Part shown: positions 1 through 8,025 of the stretch, piece after piece | How positions within the stretch are numbered: position 1 is the stretch's first letter | Layout: the number at the start of each line of letters is the position of its first letter | Assembly (NCBI GenBank): GCA_030824175.1 | Contig: JAVBYH010000358.1 | Coordinates: 1-16,378 of the forward strand | Direction: 5' to 3' | Source of the DNA: Bacteroidota bacterium | GTDB taxonomy: Bacteria > Bacteroidota > Ignavibacteria > UBA10030 > UBA8401 | DNA: 16,378 nucleotides | Program-made: the position numbers and the translations under genes | Notes under the pieces: model-generated | Told to the model about the DNA's origin: nothing | Databases searched by the model: none | What the model saw: the letters and a program-made list of their open reading frames with translations, nothing else

Positions 1-1091
1 CAGGCGTCGGGTTCTATGGGCTCGGCGGAGGATTCTGGTGGAACATGCGGCGCGAAGGTGTGGCGCCGACGGCGGCGCCCACGGCATCCGCTGTTGCCCC
101 GCATGCAGCCGGCGCGACCGCGTCAGGTCTGCGGTTCGTGCCGAGCGAGGGGGCATTCGGATTCAAGGCGATGGTCACGATCGGAACGCATCCATCGCCG
201 GCCTCGTTCAACGCCGATGTCGCGCTTGAGTGCGAACTGCAGAACACGTCAGGCGGTGTGACGATCGGAAGTATCAGGCTTCAGGGGAACGGCTACATGA
301 TGGCCGAGCTCACCGCGCGCCAAAAGGCGCGTGTCACGATGTATGCGGATATTCTGTACGATTTTCCGCGCAGCACGATGCACGGCGTCTTCAACGTGTC
401 GATCAACGCGGCGCCCGTCAGCGGCGGCGGGCAGGCGGTGATCCACGCCGAGCCCGCCACATGGTACATCAAGGTCGGCGAACCCGGCAAGCGCATCCAG
501 GTCAGCCTCGCCGACTGGCTCCGGACGGGCGGCTACCTCATGCTCGGCCGCGACCTTCCGCCTCCTCCTCCGCCTCCTGCGGAAGTGACGCGCATCCTCG
601 GACTCGTCTCGCTCTCGCGCGACATGCGCATCACCGCGGGGGACGGATTCGCATTCGGCGCGTCGTTGTCCATCAGCACGGGCAGGCAGCGGTACGCGAT
701 CTTCTACGGAGAATTCTCCGCCGGCGGCGGATTCGACATGGCGATGATGCGGCAGTACCGATGCGCGGGCATCAACAACTGGTACGCACAGGGGCAGCTC
801 TACGCGTACGTTCAGGGTTCCGTCGGGCTCGACATTTCGATCGGCTTCTGGCTCTATAAGCCGTGCGGTCCGTGGTACTGCAGGATCTGCCGATGGTGCC
901 AGTGGAAGTTCATCGGCTTCCGGGGAAGTTTCGAGATCCTCGGCATCAGTGCGGCGGCGCTTCTGAATGCGGGCGGACCGAATCCGTTGTGGGTGCAGGG
1001 CACCGTCGGGGGACGGTACTCGATCCTCGGCGGACTCGTGAGCGGCCACTGCTCGTTCAATTTTACGAAAGGCACGGTGTGTAGATTATGA
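1..1091 (+). CDS. C-terminal part of a large secreted beta-rich surface protein (5' end outside window)
   Basis: The reading frame is open from the left edge (codons in phase from base 3) to a TGA at 1089-1091, giving about 362 residues of C-terminus. The first ATG in view (base 45) follows an in-frame run, GVGFYGLGGGFWWN, so it is probably not the start. The protein is rich in Gly, Ser and aromatic residues in alternating patterns typical of beta-sheet, with a proline run (PPPPPPP, bases about 558-578) that looks like a linker. The last third holds a cysteine cluster, CGPWYCRICRWC (bases 864-899, spacing CX4CX2CX2C), plus isolated cysteines in YRCAG, GHCSF and TVCRL. I see no catalytic motif. 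The stop overlaps the next start as ATGA, so the two genes are probably translationally coupled. The function is unknown; a cell-surface or secreted structural role is inferred from composition and neighbours. Confidence 0.75.
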   Translation, partial: GVGFYGLGGGFWWNMRREGVAPTAAPTASAVAPHAAGATASGLRFVPSEGAFGFKAMVTIGTHPSPASFNADVALECELQNTSGGVTIGSIRLQGNGYMMAELTARQKARVTMYADILYDFPRSTMHGVFNVSINAAPVSGGGQAVIHAEPATWYIKVGEPGKRIQVSLADWLRTGGYLMLGRDLPPPPPPPAEVTRILGLVSLSRDMRITAGDGFAFGASLSISTGRQRYAIFYGEFSAGGGFDMAMMRQYRCAGINNWYAQGQLYAYVQGSVGLDISIGFWLYKPCGPWYCRICRWCQWKFIGFRGSFEILGISAAALLNAGGPNPLWVQGTVGGRYSILGGLVSGHCSFNFTKGTVCRL

Positions 1092-3295
1092 CACGACGCA
1101 CCCCATGGTTCACAGCCACTCCCGCCGTCGTCGGATTCATCGCCGCATGTGCATTGATCGGTTTCGCGTGCGCAAGTACGAAGCCGGACACTCCGGCCGA
1201 ATCGCAGCCGTATCCCCGGACGGAGAATGCCGGGGCGGATACGACGGACGAACAGCAACCCGGGACGGCGATGCCCACAGATCCCGGATTCGCGAAGATA
1301 CAGGTCATTGCCAGGCCGGCGGAAGACTCCGTCGTTCTTCGATGGGCTCCGACGACGCCGCACGGGTGGCGCATCGGGAACCGCGTGGGCTATCTCATCG
1401 AACGAACGACCGCGGGAGGAGAATCGGTCCTCCTCACGCCGCAGCCCATCCGTCCGTGGGAGGTCGAGCCGTGGGCCGACTGGATGGAGCGTGATTCGGC
1501 CAACGCATTCGTCGGCATCGCCGTCTACGCGCTGTACGGCGACACGACACTCATCGGCATGGCGGACAGCCTCGGGCAGGATACACTCGATACGAACGCG
1601 GAGCGGAATGCGAACCTGTTCGGATACTCGCTCTTCGCTGCGGACAACGATCCGGACATTGCAACGGCACTCGGGCTCCGATACGTCGACAAGACGGTGA
1701 AGCGCGGCGCCCGCTACACGTACACGATCACGCTTGCAAAGCCGCAGGCCTATCGTGTCGATCCGGGAACTGTCGAAGCCGGCGCGGGGAAGACGGCCGT
1801 TGGTCCGGCGCCGAAGAATTTTACGGCAAACGGTATGGATGGAAAGATACAGCTTCGGTGGGAGCCTGCACAGGGGATCTCGTACTCCGCATATAATGTG
1901 TTCCGTTCGGAGAATCGCGGCCGTACGTACGCCAAATTGAACGCGACACCGATCGCCATCGTCACACCGGCGGACAGGGACGTTCCCGCGCTCGGCGTGT
2001 TCACCGATACGACGATCATCAATTATCGGAAGTACCGCTATCAGGTAAAAGGCATCGACGCATTCGGCGAAACGGGGAAGGCGGCTGAAGTGGAGGCGTA
2101 CGGACGCGACCTCACGCCGCCGCCGCAGCCGATGGTGACGAACGCGGAACAGATCGGGAAGGCGCATCTGCGCATGCGCTGGGAGATGGCCGAACCGCCC
2201 GGCGACCTTGCCGGGTTCAATGTGATGCGCAGCGCGCACGCGGACAGCAGCTTCAAAAAAATCAACAGGCGGCTGCTCGCAGCGGCGGCCCGGGAGTTTA
2301 TCGACGAGAAGGCGGTCGACGGGGAACCGTATTACATCATCAGTGCGCTCGATACGGCCGGCAATGCGGCGCAGTCATTTCCGCTGTACGGCATGCTTGT
2401 GGACACGGTCCCTCCCGCGGTTCCCACGGGACTCCGCGGCACTGTCGACAGCCTTGGGCATGTGAGGCTTGTGTGGAAACGAAACAGGGAAACGAACATG
2501 CTCGGGTATCGTGTGCTTCGTGCGAATGCACCGGATCACGAATTCACGCAACTCACCGGAAGCGTGCACCGCGACACGAGCTATGTCGATTCCATCGATG
2601 TTACATCGCTGACACGGAATGTGTACTATCGTATCGCCGCTGTGAATTCACGGTTCGGTCATTCGGAAATGTCGGCGCCTCTTGCGCTGCGCCGGCACAA
2701 CAAAAATTTGCCGACGGCGCCCGTCTTCACGGATGTCGTCGCCGGCGATCGATCGGTTGAACTGCATTGGGCGGTGAACAGCAACGACAGGCTCCGCGCT
2801 ATCGTGCTGCTGCGACGGAGCGCATCGGCGGAAGGGTGGGACACGCTCGCCACACTCCCCGCATTGGCATCGGCGTTCGTAGACAACCGGGTCGTGCAGA
2901 AAACGACATACGAATACCAGGTTGCGGTCGTCGACTCAAGCCGCGAGCCGGTGCTTGCGGAACTCACGGTACAGGCCCGGCCCTTCGATGCCGGCGTTCG
3001 CCCCGCCGTGCGAAAACTGACGGCCGTATTCGTGAAGGAGTCGAACAGCGTACGACTGGAGTGGGCGTACCAGGACCGGGAGGGCGACCGACTGTACTTC
3101 GTCATTTACCGATCCGTGGAAACCGGAGAGTTCGTCCCGTTGAAATCGGTAGCCGGGAGCCTCCGAACGTTTGCCGACCGTGCACTCATCGGCGATGGAA
3201 CGTACCGCTATCGCATCCAGGCCGCGACGCATGGCGGAGCGGAGTCGCCTCTGAGCGATGTGGTTTCAACGCTCGTCGGAAGCAACCGGAAATAA
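1088..3295 (+). CDS. Probable lipoprotein with about six fibronectin type III-like domains
   Basis: A 735-residue protein. It starts at the ATG that overlaps the upstream stop (ATGA). The N-terminus has basic residues (MTRR), a hydrophobic stretch (about residues 11-27) and Cys28 in GFACAS, a weak lipobox, so lipid anchoring is likely but not certain; Cys21 is an alternative. After a low-complexity linker, FN3-like units follow, recognised by an RLRWEP/VRLVWK-type B-strand Trp and a late KYRYQVKGID/YYRIAAVN-type Tyr strand. Rough positions are 70-235 (first, divergent, with an insertion), 239-340, 341-437, 438-540, 541-634 and 635-730. Several begin at PP motifs (DLTPPPQP, DTVPPAVP), as is common for FN3 linkers. 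No enzyme domain is visible. FN3 arrays usually act as spacers or binding modules on exported proteins. Here it probably accompanies the upstream surface protein and the downstream barrel-like protein. Confidence 0.85.
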   Translation: MTRRTPWFTATPAVVGFIAACALIGFACASTKPDTPAESQPYPRTENAGADTTDEQQPGTAMPTDPGFAKIQVIARPAEDSVVLRWAPTTPHGWRIGNRVGYLIERTTAGGESVLLTPQPIRPWEVEPWADWMERDSANAFVGIAVYALYGDTTLIGMADSLGQDTLDTNAERNANLFGYSLFAADNDPDIATALGLRYVDKTVKRGARYTYTITLAKPQAYRVDPGTVEAGAGKTAVGPAPKNFTANGMDGKIQLRWEPAQGISYSAYNVFRSENRGRTYAKLNATPIAIVTPADRDVPALGVFTDTTIINYRKYRYQVKGIDAFGETGKAAEVEAYGRDLTPPPQPMVTNAEQIGKAHLRMRWEMAEPPGDLAGFNVMRSAHADSSFKKINRRLLAAAAREFIDEKAVDGEPYYIISALDTAGNAAQSFPLYGMLVDTVPPAVPTGLRGTVDSLGHVRLVWKRNRETNMLGYRVLRANAPDHEFTQLTGSVHRDTSYVDSIDVTSLTRNVYYRIAAVNSRFGHSEMSAPLALRRHNKNLPTAPVFTDVVAGDRSVELHWAVNSNDRLRAIVLLRRSASAEGWDTLATLPALASAFVDNRVVQKTTYEYQVAVVDSSREPVLAELTVQARPFDAGVRPAVRKLTAVFVKESNSVRLEWAYQDREGDRLYFVIYRSVETGEFVPLKSVAGSLRTFADRALIGDGTYRYRIQAATHGGAESPLSDVVSTLVGSNRK

Positions 3296-3308
3296 GCGGC
3301 ATCGAAGC

Positions 3309-3312
3309 CAGG
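3309..3312 (+). promoter_or_regulatory. Ribosome binding site that decides the start at 3321
   Basis: AGGA sits 8 bases before the ATG at 3321. Together with the signal peptide that begins there, it argues against the in-frame ATG at 3258, which lies within the upstream gene. Confidence 0.5.
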
Positions 3313-3320
3313 ACACGATC

Positions 3321-5030
3321 ATGACAAAACCGAGTCTCATTCATGTCTGCATGTCTGCTATGGCGCTCATCGGCGCGTCTGCGACGGTGTTTGCCCAATC
3401 CATCATCACCGCCGCGGACACGTCGTCCCGGCCGACGACATTTCTCAGTGAGGCGTTCAGATTCTCGGGCGAGTTGTCCGCTTACGGAGAGTTGAACGGC
3501 ATCACCGGTGCGCCGCGTCGGCGCAATCCGTCGACGGGCCGCATCTTCTTCCGCCCCACACTCACTTTTCTTGATGCGGTGACCGTGAGTGCGGACCTGC
3601 TGCTGTCGACGGAAGGGAACTCCGCCCGTCAGGACATCAATCAGCTCGGTCTGCATCCGACGTGGCGCTGGGGACGGGCGCACATCGGCGACTACAGCGA
3701 CGAGATCTCTCCGTACACGGTGAGCGGCATCCCGCTGCGCGGCGGCGGGGTCATCATCAATCCCGGGCTCTTCCGGTTCAGCGCGCTCGGGGGACAGGCT
3801 CGCCGTGCGGTCTCCGGCGGCTCCGAAAGCGGATCGTACAAGCGGTATCTCATGGGGGCGAGCATCGGCATCGGAGACGACTACGCGTCGTTCGTCGATC
3901 TCCAGTTCCTCCGCGTGCGGGACGACCCTGCGTCGCTCGCCGATCCGAATCCGCTTCTCTCTGCGTACGAGTACGATTCTGCCGGTGTCAGCCAGTCCAA
4001 TCCCTATGCAACGACGCCGCAGGAGAATCTCGTCGCGGGACTTCGTTCGAGGGTCGTGCTCTTCGGGCGGGCGGTCACATGGAACATCGAGGCCAACGGA
4101 AGCGCATACACGAGGGACATGCGCGTGGACGAGGACACGACCGACAGCGTTCCCCGGTTTGTCCGCAGCATCTTCAAGCCGCGCCTCAGTTCGAACGCCG
4201 ACTTCATGGTGGCGACGGACATGAACCTGAATGTCGCCCCGGTGAATCTCAGGACGGGATACAAATACATCGGGCCGGGGTATATGTCTCTCGGCGTCGG
4301 ATGGATGACGAACGATCAGCAGGAACTTCTCATCGCCCCGATGGTGCGGATCCCCTCAGGGAATGTGATGATCAGTTGGACCCGGCAGAACGACAATTTG
4401 CTCGGACAGAAGCTCACCACCACCGTGCGGCACACCACAACGGGAATGGTGACGATGCGTCCCGTCGGCGAATGGAGCTCGACGGTCCGCGTTGTGCATC
4501 TCACGATGACCAACAATGCCCCGGGAGATTCCGCGCGGTTCGGCTTCCGGACGCTCATCCTCGGGACGAATCAGCAATATGCATTCGGCCGCGGCTCGTT
4601 CTTCCGATGGGTGAACCTCGATTATTCATATTCCGGTTCCCTGTACGATGTACCGGTCCGTTCCGATACTCGGTCGACGACGCATACGGCCGGTGTGGGA
4701 ACATCGATACCGCTTGGCGAGGATGTCCAGCTTATGCCGGCGGCGAATGTCAGCGCCTCGGTGGATCGGGGCACGACGAATTGGTCCACGGTGCTTACGG
4801 CGCAGCACCGGACATTCGAAAGCAGGTTGAGCACAACGGGGTCCGTGATGTGGTCTTTCGACAATCAGCAGGCGAATTCGCTGCGCGTGCGCCTGTCGTC
4901 CAGCCTTGCCGTTTCCGCCGGCCTTTCGGTGAGCGCCTCGCTCACATGGAACCGATATTCGTCGTCATCGGTGCTCTACCCCCACTTCATCGAGCAGACG
5001 GCGTATCTCATGATCACGCAGCGAATGTGA
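3321..5030 (+). CDS. Putative outer-membrane beta-barrel protein of unknown function
   Basis: A 569-residue protein. An in-frame ATG lies upstream at 3258, but it falls inside the previous gene. The ATG at 3321 is preferred because AGGA (3309-3312) lies 8 bases upstream and the translation then opens with a classical signal peptide (MTKPSLIHVCMSAMALIGAS, cleavage likely after ATVFA). The mature part alternates polar and hydrophobic residues, has many short segments ending in aromatic or Tyr/Arg pairs, and has few cysteines. This is the profile of a transmembrane beta-barrel in the outer membrane. The last residues (YLMITQRM) lack the terminal Phe typical of many barrels, so the topology is not certain. 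The gene begins 25 bases after the FN3 lipoprotein gene and is likely in the same transcript. No specific family is recognised; a secreted beta-protein rather than a true barrel remains possible. Confidence 0.7.
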   Translation: MTKPSLIHVCMSAMALIGASATVFAQSIITAADTSSRPTTFLSEAFRFSGELSAYGELNGITGAPRRRNPSTGRIFFRPTLTFLDAVTVSADLLLSTEGNSARQDINQLGLHPTWRWGRAHIGDYSDEISPYTVSGIPLRGGGVIINPGLFRFSALGGQARRAVSGGSESGSYKRYLMGASIGIGDDYASFVDLQFLRVRDDPASLADPNPLLSAYEYDSAGVSQSNPYATTPQENLVAGLRSRVVLFGRAVTWNIEANGSAYTRDMRVDEDTTDSVPRFVRSIFKPRLSSNADFMVATDMNLNVAPVNLRTGYKYIGPGYMSLGVGWMTNDQQELLIAPMVRIPSGNVMISWTRQNDNLLGQKLTTTVRHTTTGMVTMRPVGEWSSTVRVVHLTMTNNAPGDSARFGFRTLILGTNQQYAFGRGSFFRWVNLDYSYSGSLYDVPVRSDTRSTTHTAGVGTSIPLGEDVQLMPAANVSASVDRGTTNWSTVLTAQHRTFESRLSTTGSVMWSFDNQQANSLRVRLSSSLAVSAGLSVSASLTWNRYSSSSVLYPHFIEQTAYLMITQRM

Positions 5031-5073
5031 TCCTGTGCATATCGCCGCCGCGCCTCCCATTGTTGCCTCCGGC

Positions 5074-5088
5074 GTTCCCGTCGGGAAC
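5074..5088. repeat. Perfect inverted repeat after the surface-protein gene cluster
   Basis: GTTCCCG, one central T, then CGGGAAC: 7-base arms forming a 15-base near-palindrome, 44 bases after the stop of the barrel-like gene. As RNA it could fold as a 5-bp stem with a 5-base loop. No T run follows, so it is only a weak terminator candidate. A protein-binding site ahead of the next gene is the alternative. Confidence 0.35.
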
Positions 5089-5156
5089 AGAACGGCATTC
5101 ATTCCTGTTAAACAACAAACAGTAAAACCATTCTCGTTCATATCACAATTTTTCAT

Positions 5157-5161
5157 AAGGA
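5157..5161 (+). promoter_or_regulatory. Ribosome binding site for the SRPBCC gene
   Basis: AAGGA lies 8 bases ahead of the GTG at 5170. It is the best-placed Shine-Dalgarno-like site in the region and selects this GTG over the in-frame non-ATG start at 5035, which would add 45 residues unlike the family. Confidence 0.6.
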
Positions 5162-5169
5162 CTCATATC

Positions 5170-5616
5170 GTGTCCACAAACACAGTCACGTTGCACCGCG
5201 TGCTTCGCGCCGCACCCGAAAGGGTCTATCGTGCATTTCTGGATGCCGACGCAATGGTAAAATGGCTTCCGCCGCATGGGTTTACCGGCAAGGTTCACCA
5301 TGTGGACGCCAGGGTCGGCGGCACGTATAAAATGTCATTCACGAATTTCGCCACTGGCGGCAGTCATTCCTTCGGCGGGGAGTATCTCGAACTGGTTCCC
5401 AACGAACGCATCCGCAACACGGACAGGTTCGACGATCCCACCTTCCCGGGTGAGATGGTGACGACGGTTTCACTGAAGCAGGTGTCCTGCGGTACAGAGG
5501 TGAACATCGTGCAGGAGGGGATCCCCGAAGTCATCCCGACGGAGTCCTGCTATCTCGGCTGGCAGGAATCGCTGATTCTGCTTGCGCAGCTCGTCGAGGC
5601 GGAGATACCGGGCTGA
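5170..5616 (+). CDS. SRPBCC / AHSA1-type domain protein
   Basis: A 148-residue, single-domain soluble protein that starts at GTG (5170) with AAGGA 8 bases upstream. The START-like SRPBCC fold is recognisable from the opening HRVLRAAPERVYRAFLD, the W-L-P-P-H-G segment, VDARVGGTYKMSF, the GEYLELVPNERI strand turn, and the C-terminal long helix region GWQESLILLAQLVEAEI. These match the usual order of AHSA1/polyketide-cyclase-like proteins, and the length is normal for the family. Members bind hydrophobic ligands or act as Hsp90 co-factors in eukaryotes; bacterial stand-alone copies rarely have a known role, so no substrate is assigned. There is no signal peptide, so it should be cytosolic. The gene is separated by about 140 bases from the upstream cluster, probably has its own promoter, and is convergent with the acyl-CoA synthetase gene. 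Confidence 0.88.
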   Translation: MSTNTVTLHRVLRAAPERVYRAFLDADAMVKWLPPHGFTGKVHHVDARVGGTYKMSFTNFATGGSHSFGGEYLELVPNERIRNTDRFDDPTFPGEMVTTVSLKQVSCGTEVNIVQEGIPEVIPTESCYLGWQESLILLAQLVEAEIPG

Positions 5617-5635
5617 GGCCTGAGCCGGAAGGCCT
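5616..5635. terminator. Weak stem-loop between convergent genes
   Basis: AGGCCT repeated at 5616-5621 and 5630-5635 around GAGCCGGA gives a 6-bp stem with an 8-base loop directly at the stop of the SRPBCC gene. AGGCCTGA also reads as a direct repeat. No T tract follows on the plus strand, so termination is only possible, not shown. Confidence 0.3.
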
Positions 5636-5659
5636 GAACAAAGACGTGATACGCTGCCG

Positions 5660-7309
5660 TCACACGATCTCGATTCCGTGTCTAACGCACAACTCCGCGG
5701 CCATCTCCCTGAGTTTGAACTTTTGTATTTTTCCGCTGCCTGTTAGCGGATACTCGTCGACAAAAAATACATACCGCGGAATTTTGTGGCGGGCGATTTT
5801 CCCCTTGCAGAAATCTTTCACATCCTCCGACGTGATATCGGCGGTTGCATTCCGAATGATAAACGCTGCGACATCCTCGCCGTACCGCGGGGAAGCAATT
5901 GCGACGATCTGGACGTCTTTCACGCCCGGCATGTGATAGAGAAATTCCTCGATCTCCCGCGGCGAGATGTTTTCACCTCCCCGAATGATCAGGTCCTTGA
6001 TGCGTCCCGTGATGCGAAAATTGCCGTCAGGATCCCTGACACCCAGATCGCCTGAATGGAGGAAGCCGTTCCTGTCGATCGCCTCGGCGGTCGCATCGGG
6101 GTTTTTATAATACCCCTTCATCACGTTGTAGCCGCGGCAGCACATCTCTCCCTGCACGCCGTCCGGACAGCGTGCACCAGTGGCGGGATCGAGGACGGCA
6201 ACGTCGGTGAATTCAAAACTGCGGCCCACGGTCGTGCAGCGAATGTCGAACGGGTCGTCGATGCGTGTCTGCGTCATGCCGGGCGATGTCTCGGTCAGCC
6301 CGTAGACGCTTGTAATGTCCATGAACATTTTCTCGTTCACCTGGCGCATCAGTTCGATCGGGCATAAGGCGCCGGCCATGATGCCGGTCCGCAGCGAGCG
6401 CATGTCGAACATGGCGAACATCGGATGATTCAGCTCGGCAATGAACATCGTGGGTACACCGTACAACGCCGTGCACCGTTCCTTGTGTATTGAGGCCAGG
6501 GTGACAAGCGGATCGAATTTTTCGACCATGACCTGCGTGCAGCCGTGGGTGAGACAATTCATTGTGGCGAGCACGACTCCGAAGCAGTGAAACAACGGCA
6601 CGCAGACGCAGAGCTTATCATCCCGGGAGAACTTCATATGCTCGCCTGTCAGGTAGCCGTTGTTGGCGATATTGTGATGCGACAGCATGACGCCCTTCGG
6701 AAAGCCGGTCGTTCCCGATGTGTATTGCATGTTGACAATGTCATGGCAGCGCACCGAGTTCTTCACGTCGTCATAGTCACGATCATCCCGTGTGCTCCCC
6801 AGGAGCAGAATTTCCGCCGTGTTGTACATGCCGCGGTGTTTTTCCTGACCGATGTACACGACGTTTTTCAACGCGGTGAAGCGATCGCTTTTCACATGAC
6901 CGCGCTGCGTCGTTTTGAGTTCGGGCACGAGCGAATAGACCATGTCCACATAATCGCTTCCCGACACACCGTCGGTAATGCATAGCGTATGCATATCGGA
7001 ATTTTCCAACACGAACGCCAGCTCGTGTTCCTTGTAGCTTGTGTTGACGGTGACGGCAACCGCACCCAATTTTGCGCACGCATACAGGAACGTCAACCAG
7101 TCGGGAACGTTCTGCGCCCAGATGCCGACGTGCGATCCCGGAGTGACGCCGATCGACAACAGGCCTTTGGCCATATTGTCCACGCGCCGGTTAAATCCGG
7201 ACCATGTAAAGCGTAAATTCCGGTCGGAGTACACGATGTATTCCTTCTCCGGTGTCTCGGCGGCCCAATATTCGAGCCAGTCTCCCAGCGTCCTGTCAGA
7301 TAATTCCAT
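5660..7309 (-). CDS. AMP-forming acyl-CoA synthetase (ANL superfamily)
   Basis: A 549-residue enzyme predicted to activate a carboxylic acid with ATP to an acyl-adenylate and pass it to CoA in the cytosol. All core motifs are present: the P-loop YTSGTTGFPKG (196-206), YGLTETSP (336-343), the HSGDLG aspartate (about 421), the hinge IKDLIIRGGENISP (437-450) and the catalytic lysine in GSGKIQK (K527). The overall sequence resembles FadD/YngI-like medium- or long-chain fatty acid ligases, but chain length cannot be set. The start is chosen at ATG 7309, which gives the family-typical opening MELSDRTLGDWLEYW. A TTG at 7351 would add 14 residues and overlap the regulator stop as TTGA, so coupled initiation there is a real alternative. 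It lies just downstream of the XRE-cupin gene on the same strand, which suggests control by that regulator. Confidence 0.95.
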   Translation of the reverse strand: MELSDRTLGDWLEYWAAETPEKEYIVYSDRNLRFTWSGFNRRVDNMAKGLLSIGVTPGSHVGIWAQNVPDWLTFLYACAKLGAVAVTVNTSYKEHELAFVLENSDMHTLCITDGVSGSDYVDMVYSLVPELKTTQRGHVKSDRFTALKNVVYIGQEKHRGMYNTAEILLLGSTRDDRDYDDVKNSVRCHDIVNMQYTSGTTGFPKGVMLSHHNIANNGYLTGEHMKFSRDDKLCVCVPLFHCFGVVLATMNCLTHGCTQVMVEKFDPLVTLASIHKERCTALYGVPTMFIAELNHPMFAMFDMRSLRTGIMAGALCPIELMRQVNEKMFMDITSVYGLTETSPGMTQTRIDDPFDIRCTTVGRSFEFTDVAVLDPATGARCPDGVQGEMCCRGYNVMKGYYKNPDATAEAIDRNGFLHSGDLGVRDPDGNFRITGRIKDLIIRGGENISPREIEEFLYHMPGVKDVQIVAIASPRYGEDVAAFIIRNATADITSEDVKDFCKGKIARHKIPRYVFFVDEYPLTGSGKIQKFKLREMAAELCVRHGIEIV

Positions 7310-7347
7310 GTGTCCGCTATTGTCTGGTGTCTGCAATACTAATTTTT

Positions 7348-7935
7348 TCAAACGGGTGTGTAAACGACTCCGATGATCTGCGCCGCTTCTCCGTTTGGCG
7401 CGCTCACCATGTGCTCGACGATCGAATCATAGTAGATACTGTCGCCCGTGCGCAGTTCGTACGTTTCTTTGCCATACGTGATCATCACTGTTCCCTGAAG
7501 GACAAAAATAAATTCCTCTCCCTCATGCGACGAGAGGATCGGCTCGGCGGCCGGCGCCTGGTTGATGCTAACGAGGAAGGGTTCCATGTGCCGGCCTGTT
7601 TTGCCCGCCGCCAGCGAGAAAAAATCCAAATGAGAATTCGTGTTTGAAAGTTGGCTTGAGAATGTTGCCGGTTGCCTGGAATCGGTCCGCCGATGGAGGA
7701 CGGGACCAAGCTCCGAACTATCGTCCAAAAACGTGCCCAGGCGCACTCCCAGCGCACGTGCAATTTTGACCAACGGCGCCAGCGATGGAACCGTATCGCT
7801 GTGCTGTATCATTTCGATCTGTGCCGCCGTCATTCCCGCACGTTCCGCAAGCGTATCGATTGAGATGTTTCTGTCGGCGCAGAGTGTACGGATCTTTTCT
7901 CCGACGATATTGTGGCCGTTGCCTGAGACAGTCAT
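7348..7935 (-). CDS. XRE-family regulator with C-terminal cupin sensor domain
   Basis: A 195-residue cytosolic transcription factor. Residues about 12-68 form an XRE helix-turn-helix: VGEKIRTLCADRNISIDTLA, then ERAGMTAAQIEMIQ and PSLAPLVKIARALGV. Residues about 100-195 form a cupin_2 barrel, with motif 1 in HEGEEFIFVLQG (His137, Glu141) and motif 2 in GDSIYYDSIVEHM (His175). Family members of this two-domain kind sense a small metabolite or metal through the cupin and often regulate the neighbouring gene. Here that is the acyl-CoA synthetase, whose alternative start overlaps this stop by four bases. The start is ATG 7935, supported by AAGGAGAA (7941-7948, minus strand), the strongest Shine-Dalgarno site in the window. 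The ligand might be the acid or acyl-CoA handled by the partner enzyme; that is inference. Confidence 0.92.
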   Translation of the reverse strand: MTVSGNGHNIVGEKIRTLCADRNISIDTLAERAGMTAAQIEMIQHSDTVPSLAPLVKIARALGVRLGTFLDDSSELGPVLHRRTDSRQPATFSSQLSNTNSHLDFFSLAAGKTGRHMEPFLVSINQAPAAEPILSSHEGEEFIFVLQGTVMITYGKETYELRTGDSIYYDSIVEHMVSAPNGEAAQIIGVVYTPV

Positions 7936-8006
7936 TGTTCTTCTCCTTCGTACTGATTGACTTCGATGATATGCATAACGAGTAAAGCTTGTCGGATGCT
8001 TGCGAG

Positions 8007-8020
8007 CGGAGGCGCCTCCG
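8007..8020. repeat. 14-base perfect palindrome upstream of the XRE-cupin gene
   Basis: CGGAGGCGCCTCCG reads the same on both strands. It lies between the stop of the DUF3108 gene (8026) and the start of the regulator gene (7935), about 72 bases from the regulator ATG. The position and symmetry fit an operator for a dimeric regulator, possibly the XRE-cupin protein itself. A short hairpin acting as terminator of the DUF3108 gene is the alternative, but no T run follows on the minus strand. Confidence 0.4.
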
Positions 8021-8025
8021 ACGCG

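Noticed and set aside
558..581. Microsatellite in CCTCCTCCG-type triplets
   Set aside because: It encodes a proline linker with mixed codons; there is no exact tandem unit that would suggest phase variation.
854..2239. Long open frame on the minus strand (461 codons) opposite the FN3 gene
   Set aside because: Its translation is rich in Arg, His and Pro with no domain; it is the antisense shadow of a high-G+C gene with a clear protein on the other strand.
5035..5169. Longer N-terminus for the SRPBCC protein from a non-ATG start at 5035
   Set aside because: The extra 45 residues do not fit the domain, and a good ribosome site precedes the GTG at 5170.
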